A stretch of DNA of 64,000 bases, from NCBI RefSeq assembly GCF_001723175.1, contig NC_064651.1, positions 2,170,001 through 2,234,000 of the forward strand, in the 5' to 3' direction. The DNA comes from Penicillium oxalicum. Taxonomy: Eukaryota; Ascomycota; Eurotiomycetes; Eurotiales; Aspergillaceae. The notes under the pieces were generated by a model that made no database searches, had not been told where the DNA came from, and worked only from the letters and a program-made list of their open reading frames with translations. Position numbers and translations under genes: made by a program. The number at the start of each line of letters is the position of its first letter. Position 1 is the first letter of the stretch. This document shows, piece after piece, positions 1 through 9,907 of the stretch.

Positions 1-785
1 GTAAGGCTGGCGCATCGTAGGGTCCTCGTCTGGAAGCAGCTTTGGGAAGGCCGGGTCCTTGTAGTAACTGGTCAGATCGCCAGTACGGGCCTTGATACGG
101 CCCCACCAGAGGCCAGGACTCCAGCCAGAAGGAGTCTCTGTATGGGCGCGCTCCTCCTCCTCGGTCTCCCAATTGCGACCCAAGTAACCCATGCCGGCGA
201 TACCAGCAGCCAGCATCACAGCGTACATGATGTTGGCCATGCGCGCCTTTCGGCGATCGAGGGAAGTCTCATAGCCACTCTTGGGAATATCACCACCACC
301 GCGGCCACTGCCGTCCTCGCTGTAGTCTTCCGTGCGGGTATGGTCTTCGGTGATGTTCAAGGACCCTTTCCTCTGTCGAGCTTCGAGCTCTGCGGCCAAG
401 GTCGATGGAATACCTTGCGTCAAGTCTGGAAGTGGCTTTTGAGAAACGGGTTCCGGTTCGGACTATCAGAGACGCTCGGTCAGTACTGCATAACGTTCCA
501 CGACATGGATCATGAATAGCCTACGGCGGTGGTCGGCTCAGGCGCTTCGGTCTCGGGCGTGGCCTGTGATTCAGCCTCGGCTTTTTGGGGAGTGGCTTGC
601 TTCTTTGTCGATTTTGAATCTTTTGACTGAGTATCCTTATCTTGCAAAGAATCAGGAAGCGTGTAGGGGGTGTTGGTCTTGCCCTTGGCGTACCACCTGG
701 GTCGCTGGGCCGATAGAGCGGACACTCGGACGGTCGAGGCGAGGACGTTTCGCCTCGCAAGAGGCAGCACGGCACGGCTCAGCAT
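1..785 (-). CDS. tim50: TIM50, presequence receptor of the TIM23 translocase (5' part only)
   Basis: Tim50 is the inner-membrane subunit of the TIM23 complex that receives presequence proteins in the intermembrane space. Two exons are visible: 785..525 (87 codons) and 435..1 (145 codons), joined in phase 0 across an 89-nt intron (524..436, GTAGGC..AAAAG). The N-terminus (MLSRAVLPLARR, many Arg and Ser, no acidic residues) is a mitochondrial presequence. Residues 88-107 contain PLPDLTQGIPSTLAAELEA, which I recognise from fungal Tim50. A single membrane segment lies at about residues 156-173 (IMYAVMLAAGIAGMGYLG) and is followed by an acidic stretch and the SGWSPGLWW segment. The catalytically inactive FCP1/NLI-phosphatase-like domain lies beyond the window. 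The start at 785 was chosen because an open frame further upstream would put non-presequence residues first. The gene is truncated only by the window edge. Confidence 0.88.
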
Positions 786-1450
786 GACGGGATTTATAAC
801 GCTGTGAAAGAGGAGTAATTTCAAAAGTAAAGTATCGATGCGCTCATGCCCTGTCACTGAGCTTTGATGAATGATATCAAGTATGCCCTTTCGGACCGGG
901 TCAAGGTTCCCGTAGAAAAGTCGGCGCGCGTGGAAGATTCGGTGACGCATAGACACCAGCTGTGCAACGGGCATTTATTTGTCTCGAATCCAGACTCACT
1001 TTTATTCTTTTTCCTTTTTTTCCTTCTCCATGAAAGTTGTACCCAGACATTAATTTGACCCTACATTCGCTTCTTCACGAGTGCCGGGTTGTATTAGCTG
1101 GGGAGACCAAGGAAGTTTCTTCTGACTCCCACTTCCAAGAGCCGCAGCGAAGGCATCCTCTGATGCTGTAGCTCCGTACGTGGGTTACATTCATTCTCTG
1201 TCTTTTCCCCCATATTTGGCCATCCGTCGAAGCCAGCGGATTGGTACATTACGGTTTATCTAATTTGGCTTGATCGAACGATCACCAAACTTAACCCGCT
1301 GGGAAAACCATCGGCGTCCCGAGAATATTAATCAATGAGAACCATGAAAGTCGAGTCCCATCCATAAGTTGCCGGCCCGCGTATAGACCTTGATTTATAG
1401 ACTTTGCCCATTCGCCACCTCGGCCAGGGAAACTTTCTCTCTCTTCCAAC
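786..1450. promoter_or_regulatory. Divergent intergenic region, TIM50 / F-box-like gene
   Basis: This 665-nt stretch separates two divergently transcribed genes and must carry both promoters. A T/C-rich tract lies near 1000-1031. No conserved reading frame was recognised. The open frame that extends the TIM50 first exon upstream to 974 is judged to be leader sequence. Confidence 0.6.
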
Positions 1451-2338
1451 ATGCGCCTCAAAAAATCACGAAGGGCCGAGTTCTTTGACGAAGATGAAGA
1501 ACTCGCCCGTCCGAAGCCATCTCGCGCTCCACGTTCATTGAAACCATTTCGCATCCTTGACCTTCCGTCCGAAATTCGAGAACGCATCTACCATTTCGCC
1601 CTCTTCACTCCGTCCCGCAAGAGCGCCTTGAAGAAGAATGGCACCATTGGCGCCTCCGCGAAGAAACACAAGGCGTTCTCCCCGACGGCGCAGCGCATTA
1701 ATTTGTTCTTGACTTGCCGTCGCATTCACGATGAAGCCAGCTATTATTTCTTCTCAACGCAAGTTTTTCGGATCTTCCCCGTCCAGGATTTCGCGCACAT
1801 GCCGACCGTCCGTCAACTGCCACGTCGCCACCGGGGCTCGGTGACAACCATCGAACTGATCTTGGGGAGTAGCTGGACTGCACCCCCAAAGAGCTGGACG
1901 GTCAACCAAGGGCTGGGTCTGCATGACATGGTGCTGACCCGAACTCTCAAAGTCTGGATTGAGTGCGATCCCTCTCAGCCGATCTTTGAGGGGTTTCGTG
2001 TCTCCAAAGACTTCTACACAAACTTTGCTGGGAAGCTGTTTCGAGAGATTCTTGAACGTCTCCCCAATCTGGCTCAGGTCGAATTCGATGCGTACCCATC
2101 GGTACATAAGAACGGAGGCCTGATGACGCGATTACTAGAAGAGACCCAGTATTTCGGAAAGAAAGTGCTGTGGGGGCCAGACCGAGGTTGGGTTGACGAT
2201 GAGGACGACTTCGACCCGCCCGAAGAAGAACCTGTCGAAGCGGTGGTTGACAGCTTGCAAACCTCCCATCCGACCATGGACATCTTGAGTGACACACTAC
2301 AACTTTTGAGTTTGGAAAGAGAGGCGGTGGCTGCTTAG
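1451..2338 (+). CDS. F-box-like hypothetical protein
   Basis: Single-exon gene of 295 aa. The N-terminus is strongly basic (MRLKKSRRAEFF) and then acidic. At about residues 35-50 the sequence RILDLPSEIRERIYHFAL has the Leu-Pro-x-Glu-Ile-Arg pattern that opens the degenerate F-box-like domains common in filamentous fungi, and it is followed by FLTCRRIHDEA, the second typical block (residues about 86-96). The C-terminal 50 residues are acidic (DDEDDFDPPEEEP). If the F-box call is right it would be a substrate adaptor for an SCF ubiquitin ligase, but these fungal families are large and mostly untested, so the role is inference. An intact frame with no internal stop, and the two conserved blocks in the right order, support a real gene. 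Confidence 0.75.
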   Translation: MRLKKSRRAEFFDEDEELARPKPSRAPRSLKPFRILDLPSEIRERIYHFALFTPSRKSALKKNGTIGASAKKHKAFSPTAQRINLFLTCRRIHDEASYYFFSTQVFRIFPVQDFAHMPTVRQLPRRHRGSVTTIELILGSSWTAPPKSWTVNQGLGLHDMVLTRTLKVWIECDPSQPIFEGFRVSKDFYTNFAGKLFREILERLPNLAQVEFDAYPSVHKNGGLMTRLLEETQYFGKKVLWGPDRGWVDDEDDFDPPEEEPVEAVVDSLQTSHPTMDILSDTLQLLSLEREAVAA

Positions 2339-2687
2339 CCCTTATATTGACGTGATAGACATGACCATGATTCGTTACATTGCGCGGCGTTATAGATTAG
2401 AATCCGTGCTTCAAGTCCTTTCCATTTAGTTGTTAAATACGCCGTCGTTCATTCAGAAGAGGTCCCAGCTGAAATTACAACTTGTACGGAAGAGTCGTGT
2501 GGAGACTGAGGTGTGGGCAATGATGCTCGCATCAAACCGTGATTTCGGCTGGATTGTCCATATTTACGTCCATACCCCGTTGTTGTTGAACAGTACTCTG
2601 AATATTAGTTGTTTGGACATCGCGCGGACAAGTAATCATTCGTAACTTCAGTGTCGCTATAGTTTTGCTTGTTCTTCAGCTAGATGT
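2339..2687. other. Convergent 3' intergenic region
   Basis: Some 349 nt between the ends of the F-box-like gene (plus) and RPN11 (minus). It should hold both 3' UTRs. Nothing else was recognised. Confidence 0.5.
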
Positions 2688-3969
2688 CTAGAGATCCTCA
2701 TCAACCTCCATGGAAGTACCGTTTCCGGCGTCCTTGCTCGCTGACTGCTGAGCGACTGAGGCTTCCTTATCGATCATTTGCCTCGACACCGCCACAATAT
2801 TGTCTTCGATCAATTTTTGACTGACGTCCTCGATATCTGCAGGAAGAGTTAGCATGTACGGAGAAGAAATCCAGTGAGGTCGTCAAGTGTACACATACGC
2901 TTCTTAGGGTCGACCTTTCCGACATATCTCGTCTTCAATTGCTCCTTTGTAAGCTCGGTCTCTTCCTTCACTCGCTTCTCGTAGCCCTCGGCAAGGCTGA
3001 CGAGCTGTTTCATCTGCTCCACATTGTGTTTGCCCTCCTCATGGAAGTCATTCATCTGCAAAGCCTCGGTCCATACATGCTTGTGGAGGTTCATAAGCAT
3101 GTTCTCCTCCAGACCTGTCTTTCGATAATCGATAGCAATGCTGTAGTAGTGGCGGTTCAGTCCGTGGATGAGAGCCTGAATGGAGGGCTTGTTCAAGTGG
3201 CCCAAGTTTGACGTCGTTTGGCGGGGCTCTTGGCCCATCACAACGGTCTGCGGTTGAATGAGACGGAATGCATCAATGACCACCTTTCCCTTCACGGATT
3301 GAATAGGGTCAACGACGACGGCGACGGCGCGGGGAGTAAGCTGTTCAAAAGACTGCTGCGTGTTGATATCGACCGACGAAAGCCAGCATCCAAAGCCAGG
3401 ATGCGAATGGTACCAGCCAACGACAGTCTCTGGTCTAGAGAACACGCGGTCAGGTCAGTAATGCTAACGTCTCTGAGAGGCGGTTCTGGCGCTAAGCTTA
3501 CCGTCCAGTTTGCCGGAGCATTTCCATCATCTTAGTCTGAAACACAGGATCCACAGCCTCGACACTGACACCGGTACCACTTTGTGGCATGGCGAACACA
3601 TCTACCACCCGTACAGTGTACTCATCCACAAATTCGCCAAGCATGAGCCCCATGACCTCCATTGGCACACCCGCACGACCGTGTCGCAACATCTTCAGTA
3701 GTGCTAGGGAGGAAATGTGAACGGTTTCGGAATTGTCGATCAAGTTCGGGGTATCCTATTTCGAGGAAAAATCAGATCGAGAAGCAAGAAGTGAAGGGCA
3801 TTTTCAGAAGCGGCTCGTAGAAGCAAGCTCAAGTGCTTAGACAGTTGCTAGGAATCAGGCCATGAGAGTGCCGTTAAGGGCTACGTATGGGATTGCTTAC
3901 CCCACCAGGAGCACCACCTCCCATTCCAATGCCTTGAGCGGCCTGTAGCATACGGTTGATGCGGTCCAT
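2688..3969 (-). CDS. rpn11: RPN11, JAMM deubiquitinase of the 26S proteasome lid
   Basis: Rpn11 removes ubiquitin chains from substrates as they enter the 26S proteasome. Four exons were joined: 3969..3901, 3755..3502, 3434..2899 and 2836..2688, giving 335 aa, the normal length for this family. Splice phases are 0, 2 and 1, and every junction restores the family sequence ([29 protein letters not shown]). The MPN domain carries the JAMM zinc motif: a Glu in [12 protein letters not shown], then the block [17 protein letters not shown] with both His and the Asp. The C-terminal helices ([18 protein letters not shown]) that hold it in the lid are present. The extreme C-terminus is acidic (SMEVDEDL). 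It is divergent from rpdA with 581 nt between the starts. Confidence 0.96.
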
Positions 3970-4550
3970 GATGGCTAGCTGTAACTGAAGCCTGTTGCGA
4001 GGGAGCAGAGACGAGGATCAGAGATAGCTCCCCGACTGGACTGGAAGCTTCGGCGAGAGGGACAGTTTAAGGCGTTGGCAGAGCCGCTGGTGCAAAAAGT
4101 AAAGGGCTAGTGCCTGTGATGAAAGCTTGACGAGCTGATCTGAACAATCGTTGAGTTGATTCAGAAGAGTTTCATGTAGTGCCTGTTTGATGATGCAGGC
4201 GGACCTCCGGAGCTCAACTGACGAAGGCGGTCTGCGCTTCTGCCGGGGTGTAGTCTTCCCACGCGGCGGATGATTCTCTCGGGGCTTCCTATTTCCAGCG
4301 CCGTGAACATGACAGTCCTAGTCTACTACTGTGCCTCCAGCTAGCTACGTTGCCTTGCGCGTTTGGTGGTCTTTGGTACGCTGGGTAGTCTGCCTGCCAG
4401 GGCCGTTGAGCTACAAAAATAACTCACTCCCCCCCTCCTCGCCTTCACTGGTTCATTCTACGCTACCTCACCGTCTCAGTGGCTCACTGAGATTCCTGGG
4501 CTTATCATCTACATTATCTACACTCCTTGCGACCCGAATCTCCCTGCAAG
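3970..4550. promoter_or_regulatory. Bidirectional promoter region, RPN11 / rpdA
   Basis: 581 nt between two divergent starts. The rpdA-proximal 130 nt (4420-4550) are pyrimidine-rich on the plus strand, as expected for a fungal leader. The upstream non-ATG extension of the rpdA frame from 4527 was not used because the conserved protein begins at the ATG at 4551. Confidence 0.6.
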
Positions 4551-6667
4551 ATGGCTGCTGAACCTGTCTCCAATGGCTCGGGTGCCAACAACAAAAAGGT
4601 TGCCTACTTCTACGACTCAGACGTGGGCAATTATGCCTACGTCTCAGGTCACCCCATGAAGCCTCATCGCATTCGCATGACCCACAGCTTGGTTATGAAC
4701 TATGGGCTTTACAAGAAAATGGAAATTTATGTATGAGGCTTCTTCCATTCGAGTCATGAACCCCAAACACTTGCATCTAATGCGCAGTCTAAAACAGCGT
4801 GCGAAGCCGGCTTCGAAGTACGAAATGACCCAATTCCACACCGACGAGTACATCGACTTCCTCTCCAAGGTGACACCCGACAATATGGATCAGTATTCCA
4901 AGGAACAAAGTCGCTATAACGTTGGTGATGACTGTCCTGTCTTTGACGGTTTGTTTGAATTCTGTGGTATCAGTGCTGGAGGCAGCATGGAAGGTGCGGC
5001 TCGTTTAAATCGTGGCAAATGCGATGTCGCTGTCAATTGGGCCGGTGGACTTCACCATGCCAAAAAGAGCGAAGCGAGCGGATTCTGCTACGTGAATGGT
5101 ACGTTTTGATGGTGTTTGCTTTGGATCATTCCATCATTTGTCCAGATCTTGGCTAAGTATGTTTTCATTCAGATATCGTCCTCGGCATTCTTGAACTACT
5201 CCGGTTCAAGCAGCGGGTTCTCTACGTGGATATCGATGTCCATCACGGCGACGGTGTAGAAGAAGCCTTCTACACTACGGATCGTGTCATGACGGTATCC
5301 TTCCACAAGTACGGCGAGTATTTCCCCGGTACTGGTGAGCTTCGCGATATCGGCGTTGGCTCAGGGAAATACTACGCCGTGAACTTCCCTCTCCGTGACG
5401 GTATTAATGATGCCTCCTACAAGAGCATTTTTGAGCCTGTCATCAAGAGTGTCATGGAGTGGTATCGTCCGGAGGCCGTCGTCCTTCAGTGCGGTGGTGA
5501 CAGTCTGTCTGGTGACCGTCTTGGCTGCTTCAACCTGAGTATGCGGGGCCACGCCAACTGCGTCAACTTTATCAAAAGCTTTGATCTGCCAACCCTGATC
5601 CTCGGCGGTGGCGGCTACACCATGAGAAACGTCGCGCGCACTTGGGCCTACGAGACAGGTATACTCGTTGGTGACAATCTCACCTCCGAATTGCCCTACA
5701 ATGACTACTACGAGGTAAATTATCAATGAGCCCTGACCTATCACTTCCGACTGCAGTGGCTAACAATTCACGTCAGTACTTTGCCCCGGATTACGAGCTT
5801 GATGTCCGCCCTTCGAACATGGATAACGCAAACACGAAAGATTACCTGGACAAGATTCGTAACCAGGTTGTTGAGAATCTGAAGCGCACAGCTTTCGCTC
5901 CTTCCGTCCAAATGACAGACGTCCCTCGTAATCCAATGCTTGATGGCATGGATGACGAGGCCGATGACGTTCTCGATGACCTGGACGAGGATGAGAACAA
6001 GGATAAGCGCTTCACTCAGCGTCGCTTCGACCAGTATGTCGAAAAGCCTGGCGAGCTCAGCGAAAGTGAGGATGAGGAAGAAAATGCTGCCAACGGTGTT
6101 CGTCGCCAGCCCGGTGCGGTTCGTCGTCGAAACCAGGCCAACTATCGGAACATCGACGCGGCCGATTCTGGGCTCGACAGCGGCATGGCGACTCCCTTAG
6201 AAGCATCCTCAATCGCTGACAATGAGGCGGAGGGTGCCCTCGACACGAAGTTGGCAGAGATTCCGCTTGCAGAATCAGGCGCCGCAGCTTTTGCTGATGG
6301 CGAGGATACGCCCATGGCAGATTCCGAGCAGATGGCTGTGGATGCAGAGGGCAAAATCAATTCTGCAGCGGTCTCACAGCAGCCCTCACCTTCCGCGCGT
6401 GATGAGGACACGGCCATGGAAGATGTCGAGACGGCCGTTGCAGAGCCGGAGGTGGCACAGCCCCTTGCCACGGAAGAAAAGAAGCCAGAGGCGTCACCTC
6501 CCGCTGAGGAGTCGGCTAAGAGCCCGGCTTCTCCCGCTGGGGCTCGGTCCGTATCGAAAGAATCATCTCCGCCAGCAGTAGAAGCCTCTGCCCCAGTTGA
6601 CGAGTCTATGAAGACGGAAACTGCAAATGGCGAAACTACTGCGGAACCGACCAAGAAGGAGGAGTGA
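4551..6667 (+). CDS. rpdA: RpdA, class I histone deacetylase (RPD3 type)
   Basis: RpdA removes acetyl groups from histone tails in Rpd3/Sin3-type corepressor complexes. Exons are 4551..4730, 4798..5098, 5173..5714 and 5777..6667 (637 aa), with splice phases 0, 1 and 0. The deacetylase domain spans about residues 18-340. Active-site blocks visible are [19 protein letters not shown] (paired His), [14 protein letters not shown] (zinc Asp and His), [12 protein letters not shown] (third zinc ligand Asp) and [14 protein letters not shown] (catalytic Tyr). After residue 400 comes a roughly 240-residue extension absent from yeast Rpd3. It starts with an acidic/basic block ([26 protein letters not shown]) and continues Ala/Glu/Pro-rich. 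In Aspergillus this extension contains a short motif reported as essential for growth, so it is functionally important as well as long. The stop is at 6665-6667. Confidence 0.97.
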
Positions 6668-7771
6668 ATTCTCTGTGATACCAGACATTGTGATTGAATC
6701 TCGGCGCAAAGGAAAATTGGCAGAATGGTGTTTTTTTTGGATTGGCGGCATGTGCATCACTTATTTCAACTTTTGACAAAGTTGCCATCTTCATACCTAT
6801 ATCACTTAACGAGTACAGTATAAACAAATTTGTTTTTGAAACATGTCATCATGGTCTTTCGTCGTGTTCGGCTTTCCGGTCACACAAATCCATCTTGTTA
6901 GGTGAGAAGTGGGTTCGCATCCCACATCTATGCGCAGTGCTTGCCCGTCTGGCTAGTGTGCTTGATGTAACTTCGACCGTCCCTCGGGGTCTGTGGAAGA
7001 TCGCTAGCCGCCGATTCCTACGTGCACAATAGCAGCAGCTTCGAAATTGAGCCTGCTCAGTACAACTGATGGAAATTTCGAGGAAGCCATCTCATCCGCA
7101 TTCAGCAGCACTTGGATCCAAGGCCTTCCAGCATTGTCCCCACATGTTCTCATCAAGCATTACAGTGGCGGATGCCTCAAAACAAGGGTCTCAACCGACC
7201 GCCTGGACTAGAAACAGCACTAGCGTAGGGAGAGTATAGTGATAAAAAGAACCCAGTCTGTAGATTCAACGAACAAGAACAAAAGCTTGACAACGCAAGT
7301 CGAAGCAAACTACATTACTCTATGTGGAACCATAGCCTGGTGTCGAGTCTCTGCGACAGTCTGTCTTCGAACGGTAGCTTGGACACTCCACTTCGGCGAC
7401 ACTGTTGAGCGTCTGGCCAGCGAGCGACTTCCATGTCAGGTGACATAGCTCACTACGAACCGTCTCGATGACCAAATAGCAGATGGGGACCAAATCTCAC
7501 AGCGGTACCTCAGCAGAAGCCTTGTAAAGTATGAGGAGTTGAGTACTGCGACCGGATGCTGGAGGTGGATCCCCTGGAGGTGCCGCTTTCCTAAGGCGGC
7601 CTAGCGCTAGGGCAACCCCAACTGACCAATTGGGGCGGCGCCAAGATTTTCCTCGCCCACCACCGCACTAAGCGAGACGAGAAAGCACTGTGGACGAGTC
7701 TTTGATTCCCCGTTTGATCTTCCGACGCCAACCCTTCTCGCCCTTCACGACAACAGCGAAACTCAGCCATC
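6668..7771. other. Intergenic region rpdA / L23, with the L23 promoter
   Basis: 1.1 kb between two plus-strand genes. The first part is expected to hold the rpdA 3' UTR. The last 200 nt hold the ribosomal-protein promoter. Open frames here are short and unrelated to known proteins. Confidence 0.5.
7626..7633. promoter_or_regulatory. CCAAT box upstream of the L23 gene
   Basis: A palindromic CCAATTGG lies about 140 nt upstream of the L23 ATG, a usual distance for the CCAAT-binding Hap complex in fungi. Presence is seen directly; function is inferred. Confidence 0.4.
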
Positions 7772-8861
7772 ATGTCTCAGAGAGGGTAAGTCTGACTGCC
7801 CTCAAATCGAATCGCAAGCGTCCAAATTTCCACCGGGAAGAGTCATTGGGGGCATTTTTGGGCAGCTTTGAAGCTACGAAGCGAGGAACATGGAGAATCT
7901 CGGCCTGGGGGGAGAACATTGGGATTGCGACGATTTCAGAACGAGGCCGAGAGTGACGAGAAGGTGCAAATGACTGACTTGTCTCGGTATCTAGTCGTGC
8001 CAGCGCCGCTGGCAACAAGCTGAAGATGACCCTCGGTCTGCCTGTGTACGTGCCACCTTGACGATTTTCTCGCCATGTCCCTCGTCCAGTGAACGGCCCT
8101 CCGTCAATCGCCAACAGTCTCCCATGAATTCGACCTGCCCTCTTTCCAAGCGCTGAATGGGCTCGACTTTATTCGACTTGACGAAACCGAAATTCAATGA
8201 GGAGATCTTCACGGAATCCGTTTTCGACACTGGACGAGGAAACATGAATCGCGAATCTCGGTTCCTCGAAACGCAATCGCGAAATACGAAACTAACCTTT
8301 GCTTGTGTTTCTACAGTGGCGCCGTGATGAACTGCTGCGACAACTCCGGTGCCCGCAACCTGTACATCATCGCCGTCTGCGGTATTGGTGCCCGCCTGAA
8401 CCGTCTTCCCGCTGCCGGTGTCGGTGACATGGTCATGGCCACCGTCAAGAAGGGAAAGCCCGAGCTCCGCAAGAAGGTCATGCCCGCCGTTGTCGTCCGC
8501 CAGAGCAAGCCCTGGCGCCGCCCCGACGGTATCTACCTCTACTTCGAGGACAACGCTGGTGTTGTAAGTCGACGGTTCCCCCTGCTTTGGTTTGGGATCT
8601 TGCGCAAGTGGAGGAGACTCGACACTGGGTTCTGCAGCGCAATCATCTCAGATTGGCTGTGAATACCTTTGCTCGTCTTGTTGTCCTCTGCGCTGCGGTA
8701 ATCCCGGCAGTCACCACCTACGGCGAGATGCTAATTCATTATTTCGACAGATCGTCAACACCAAGGGTGAGATGAAGGGATCCGCCATCACTGGTCCCGT
8801 CGGTAAGGAGGCTGCTGAGCTTTGGCCCCGTATTGCCTCCAACTCCGGTGTCGTCATGTAA
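7772..8861 (+). CDS. rpl23: Ribosomal protein uL14 (60S L23)
   Basis: Structural protein of the large ribosomal subunit at the subunit interface. Four exons: 7772..7785 (only 14 nt), 7995..8045, 8317..8563 and 8751..8861, giving 140 aa, the standard length. Phases are 2, 2 and 0. Junctions rebuild the family sequence: [41 protein letters not shown]. Diagnostic uL14 blocks are [29 protein letters not shown] and [12 protein letters not shown]. Introns of 209, 271 and 187 nt are longer than those of most genes in this window. A very short first exon followed by long introns is common in fungal ribosomal-protein genes. I looked for box C/D snoRNA signatures in these introns and did not find a convincing pair. 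Confidence 0.96.
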
Positions 8862-9907
8862 AGAGAGCAGTGAAAGACCGAATAAAACAACAAAATTCTT
8901 GCAACGATACCAAAACCTGACTCCTTGGGACCTGGGAATAACGGAGTGCATTGATGGCATTATTGTGGAGAGGAACGAAGTGCTAGGGGCAAGAGAAGGA
9001 GTACGGGACATGTCCTTTTCCTGTGACGACACTCGACCGCATCATATTCAAGCCGGTTTCTGTCCTCCCCATTTGCGTTTTTTTTATCTCTTTGATCACT
9101 GGCGACTCGAAGGAGTAGACTCGAAAATTACTACCTTTTCATGACCAACTTCGTCTTCACATCCTTCCCGACCACAGACGGATTTTCACATGTAAGCATC
9201 GGCGCAGAGGCCGCCAGGTAGATGAGCGGTCGACCATGTCGAATCTAAAGGCCTCGATCAATGGCCTACACTTCCAGTGGGAAAGAGGTCACAGATTCAA
9301 TATTACACGATGACCTCATCTTCAATCTATAGCTTTTGCGCGTCGTGGAGTCAAGCACAGATCAATCAGCGGCCTAATAGGGTATCATCATGTTCCCTGT
9401 CGGTGTGAGATTGCTTTCCTAACCCCTTCCCCCCCCCTCGTTGCTTAAAGGTATATAGCAATAGCGAACAGCTAAATTGGACAACCACCTGAGACGATTT
9501 CAATCCGACCTAGCTTGTATATGCACATACCCTAGGAACCCCCAATATGAATCTAGTAGAGCAGCTCTCGCGTGCGCAATGAGACATCTCGCCGGCGCAA
9601 CGGATCTACCTCATTCTGTAAAAAGGTCCAACCTACACCGATCCCTGCAATGCAGATGGATAGTCTCGACGTTCTTGTGTATACCACTTTCCGGGTACAT
9701 TCACTCCAAATTTAGACTTTTCTTCTTCCTTTTTTAATTGAAAATGTTTAAACTAAATGCATGAGTGTGGGGGGGGAGGCAGAAAAAAAAATAAAAGAAT
9801 CAACAAACTCCGCGAGTATATTTACAATAAAAGTTTGATCATGTCAAAAGTACACTCGATTGGTTCCTCGAGGGATGCAAATCGTTCTCCATCCATCCCA
9901 TGCCCAC
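8862..9907. other. Convergent 3' intergenic region L23 / Ted1-like gene
   Basis: About 1 kb between two gene ends. It holds a run of nine C at 9429-9437, a short G-run near 9771 and A-rich sequence near 9785-9798. No coding sequence was recognised. Confidence 0.5.

Noticed and set aside
6909..6925. T-arm-like hairpin GTGGG-TTCGCAT-CCCAC
   Set aside because: The loop lacks the A expected at tRNA position 58, and no matching acceptor stem, D arm or anticodon arm lies upstream.
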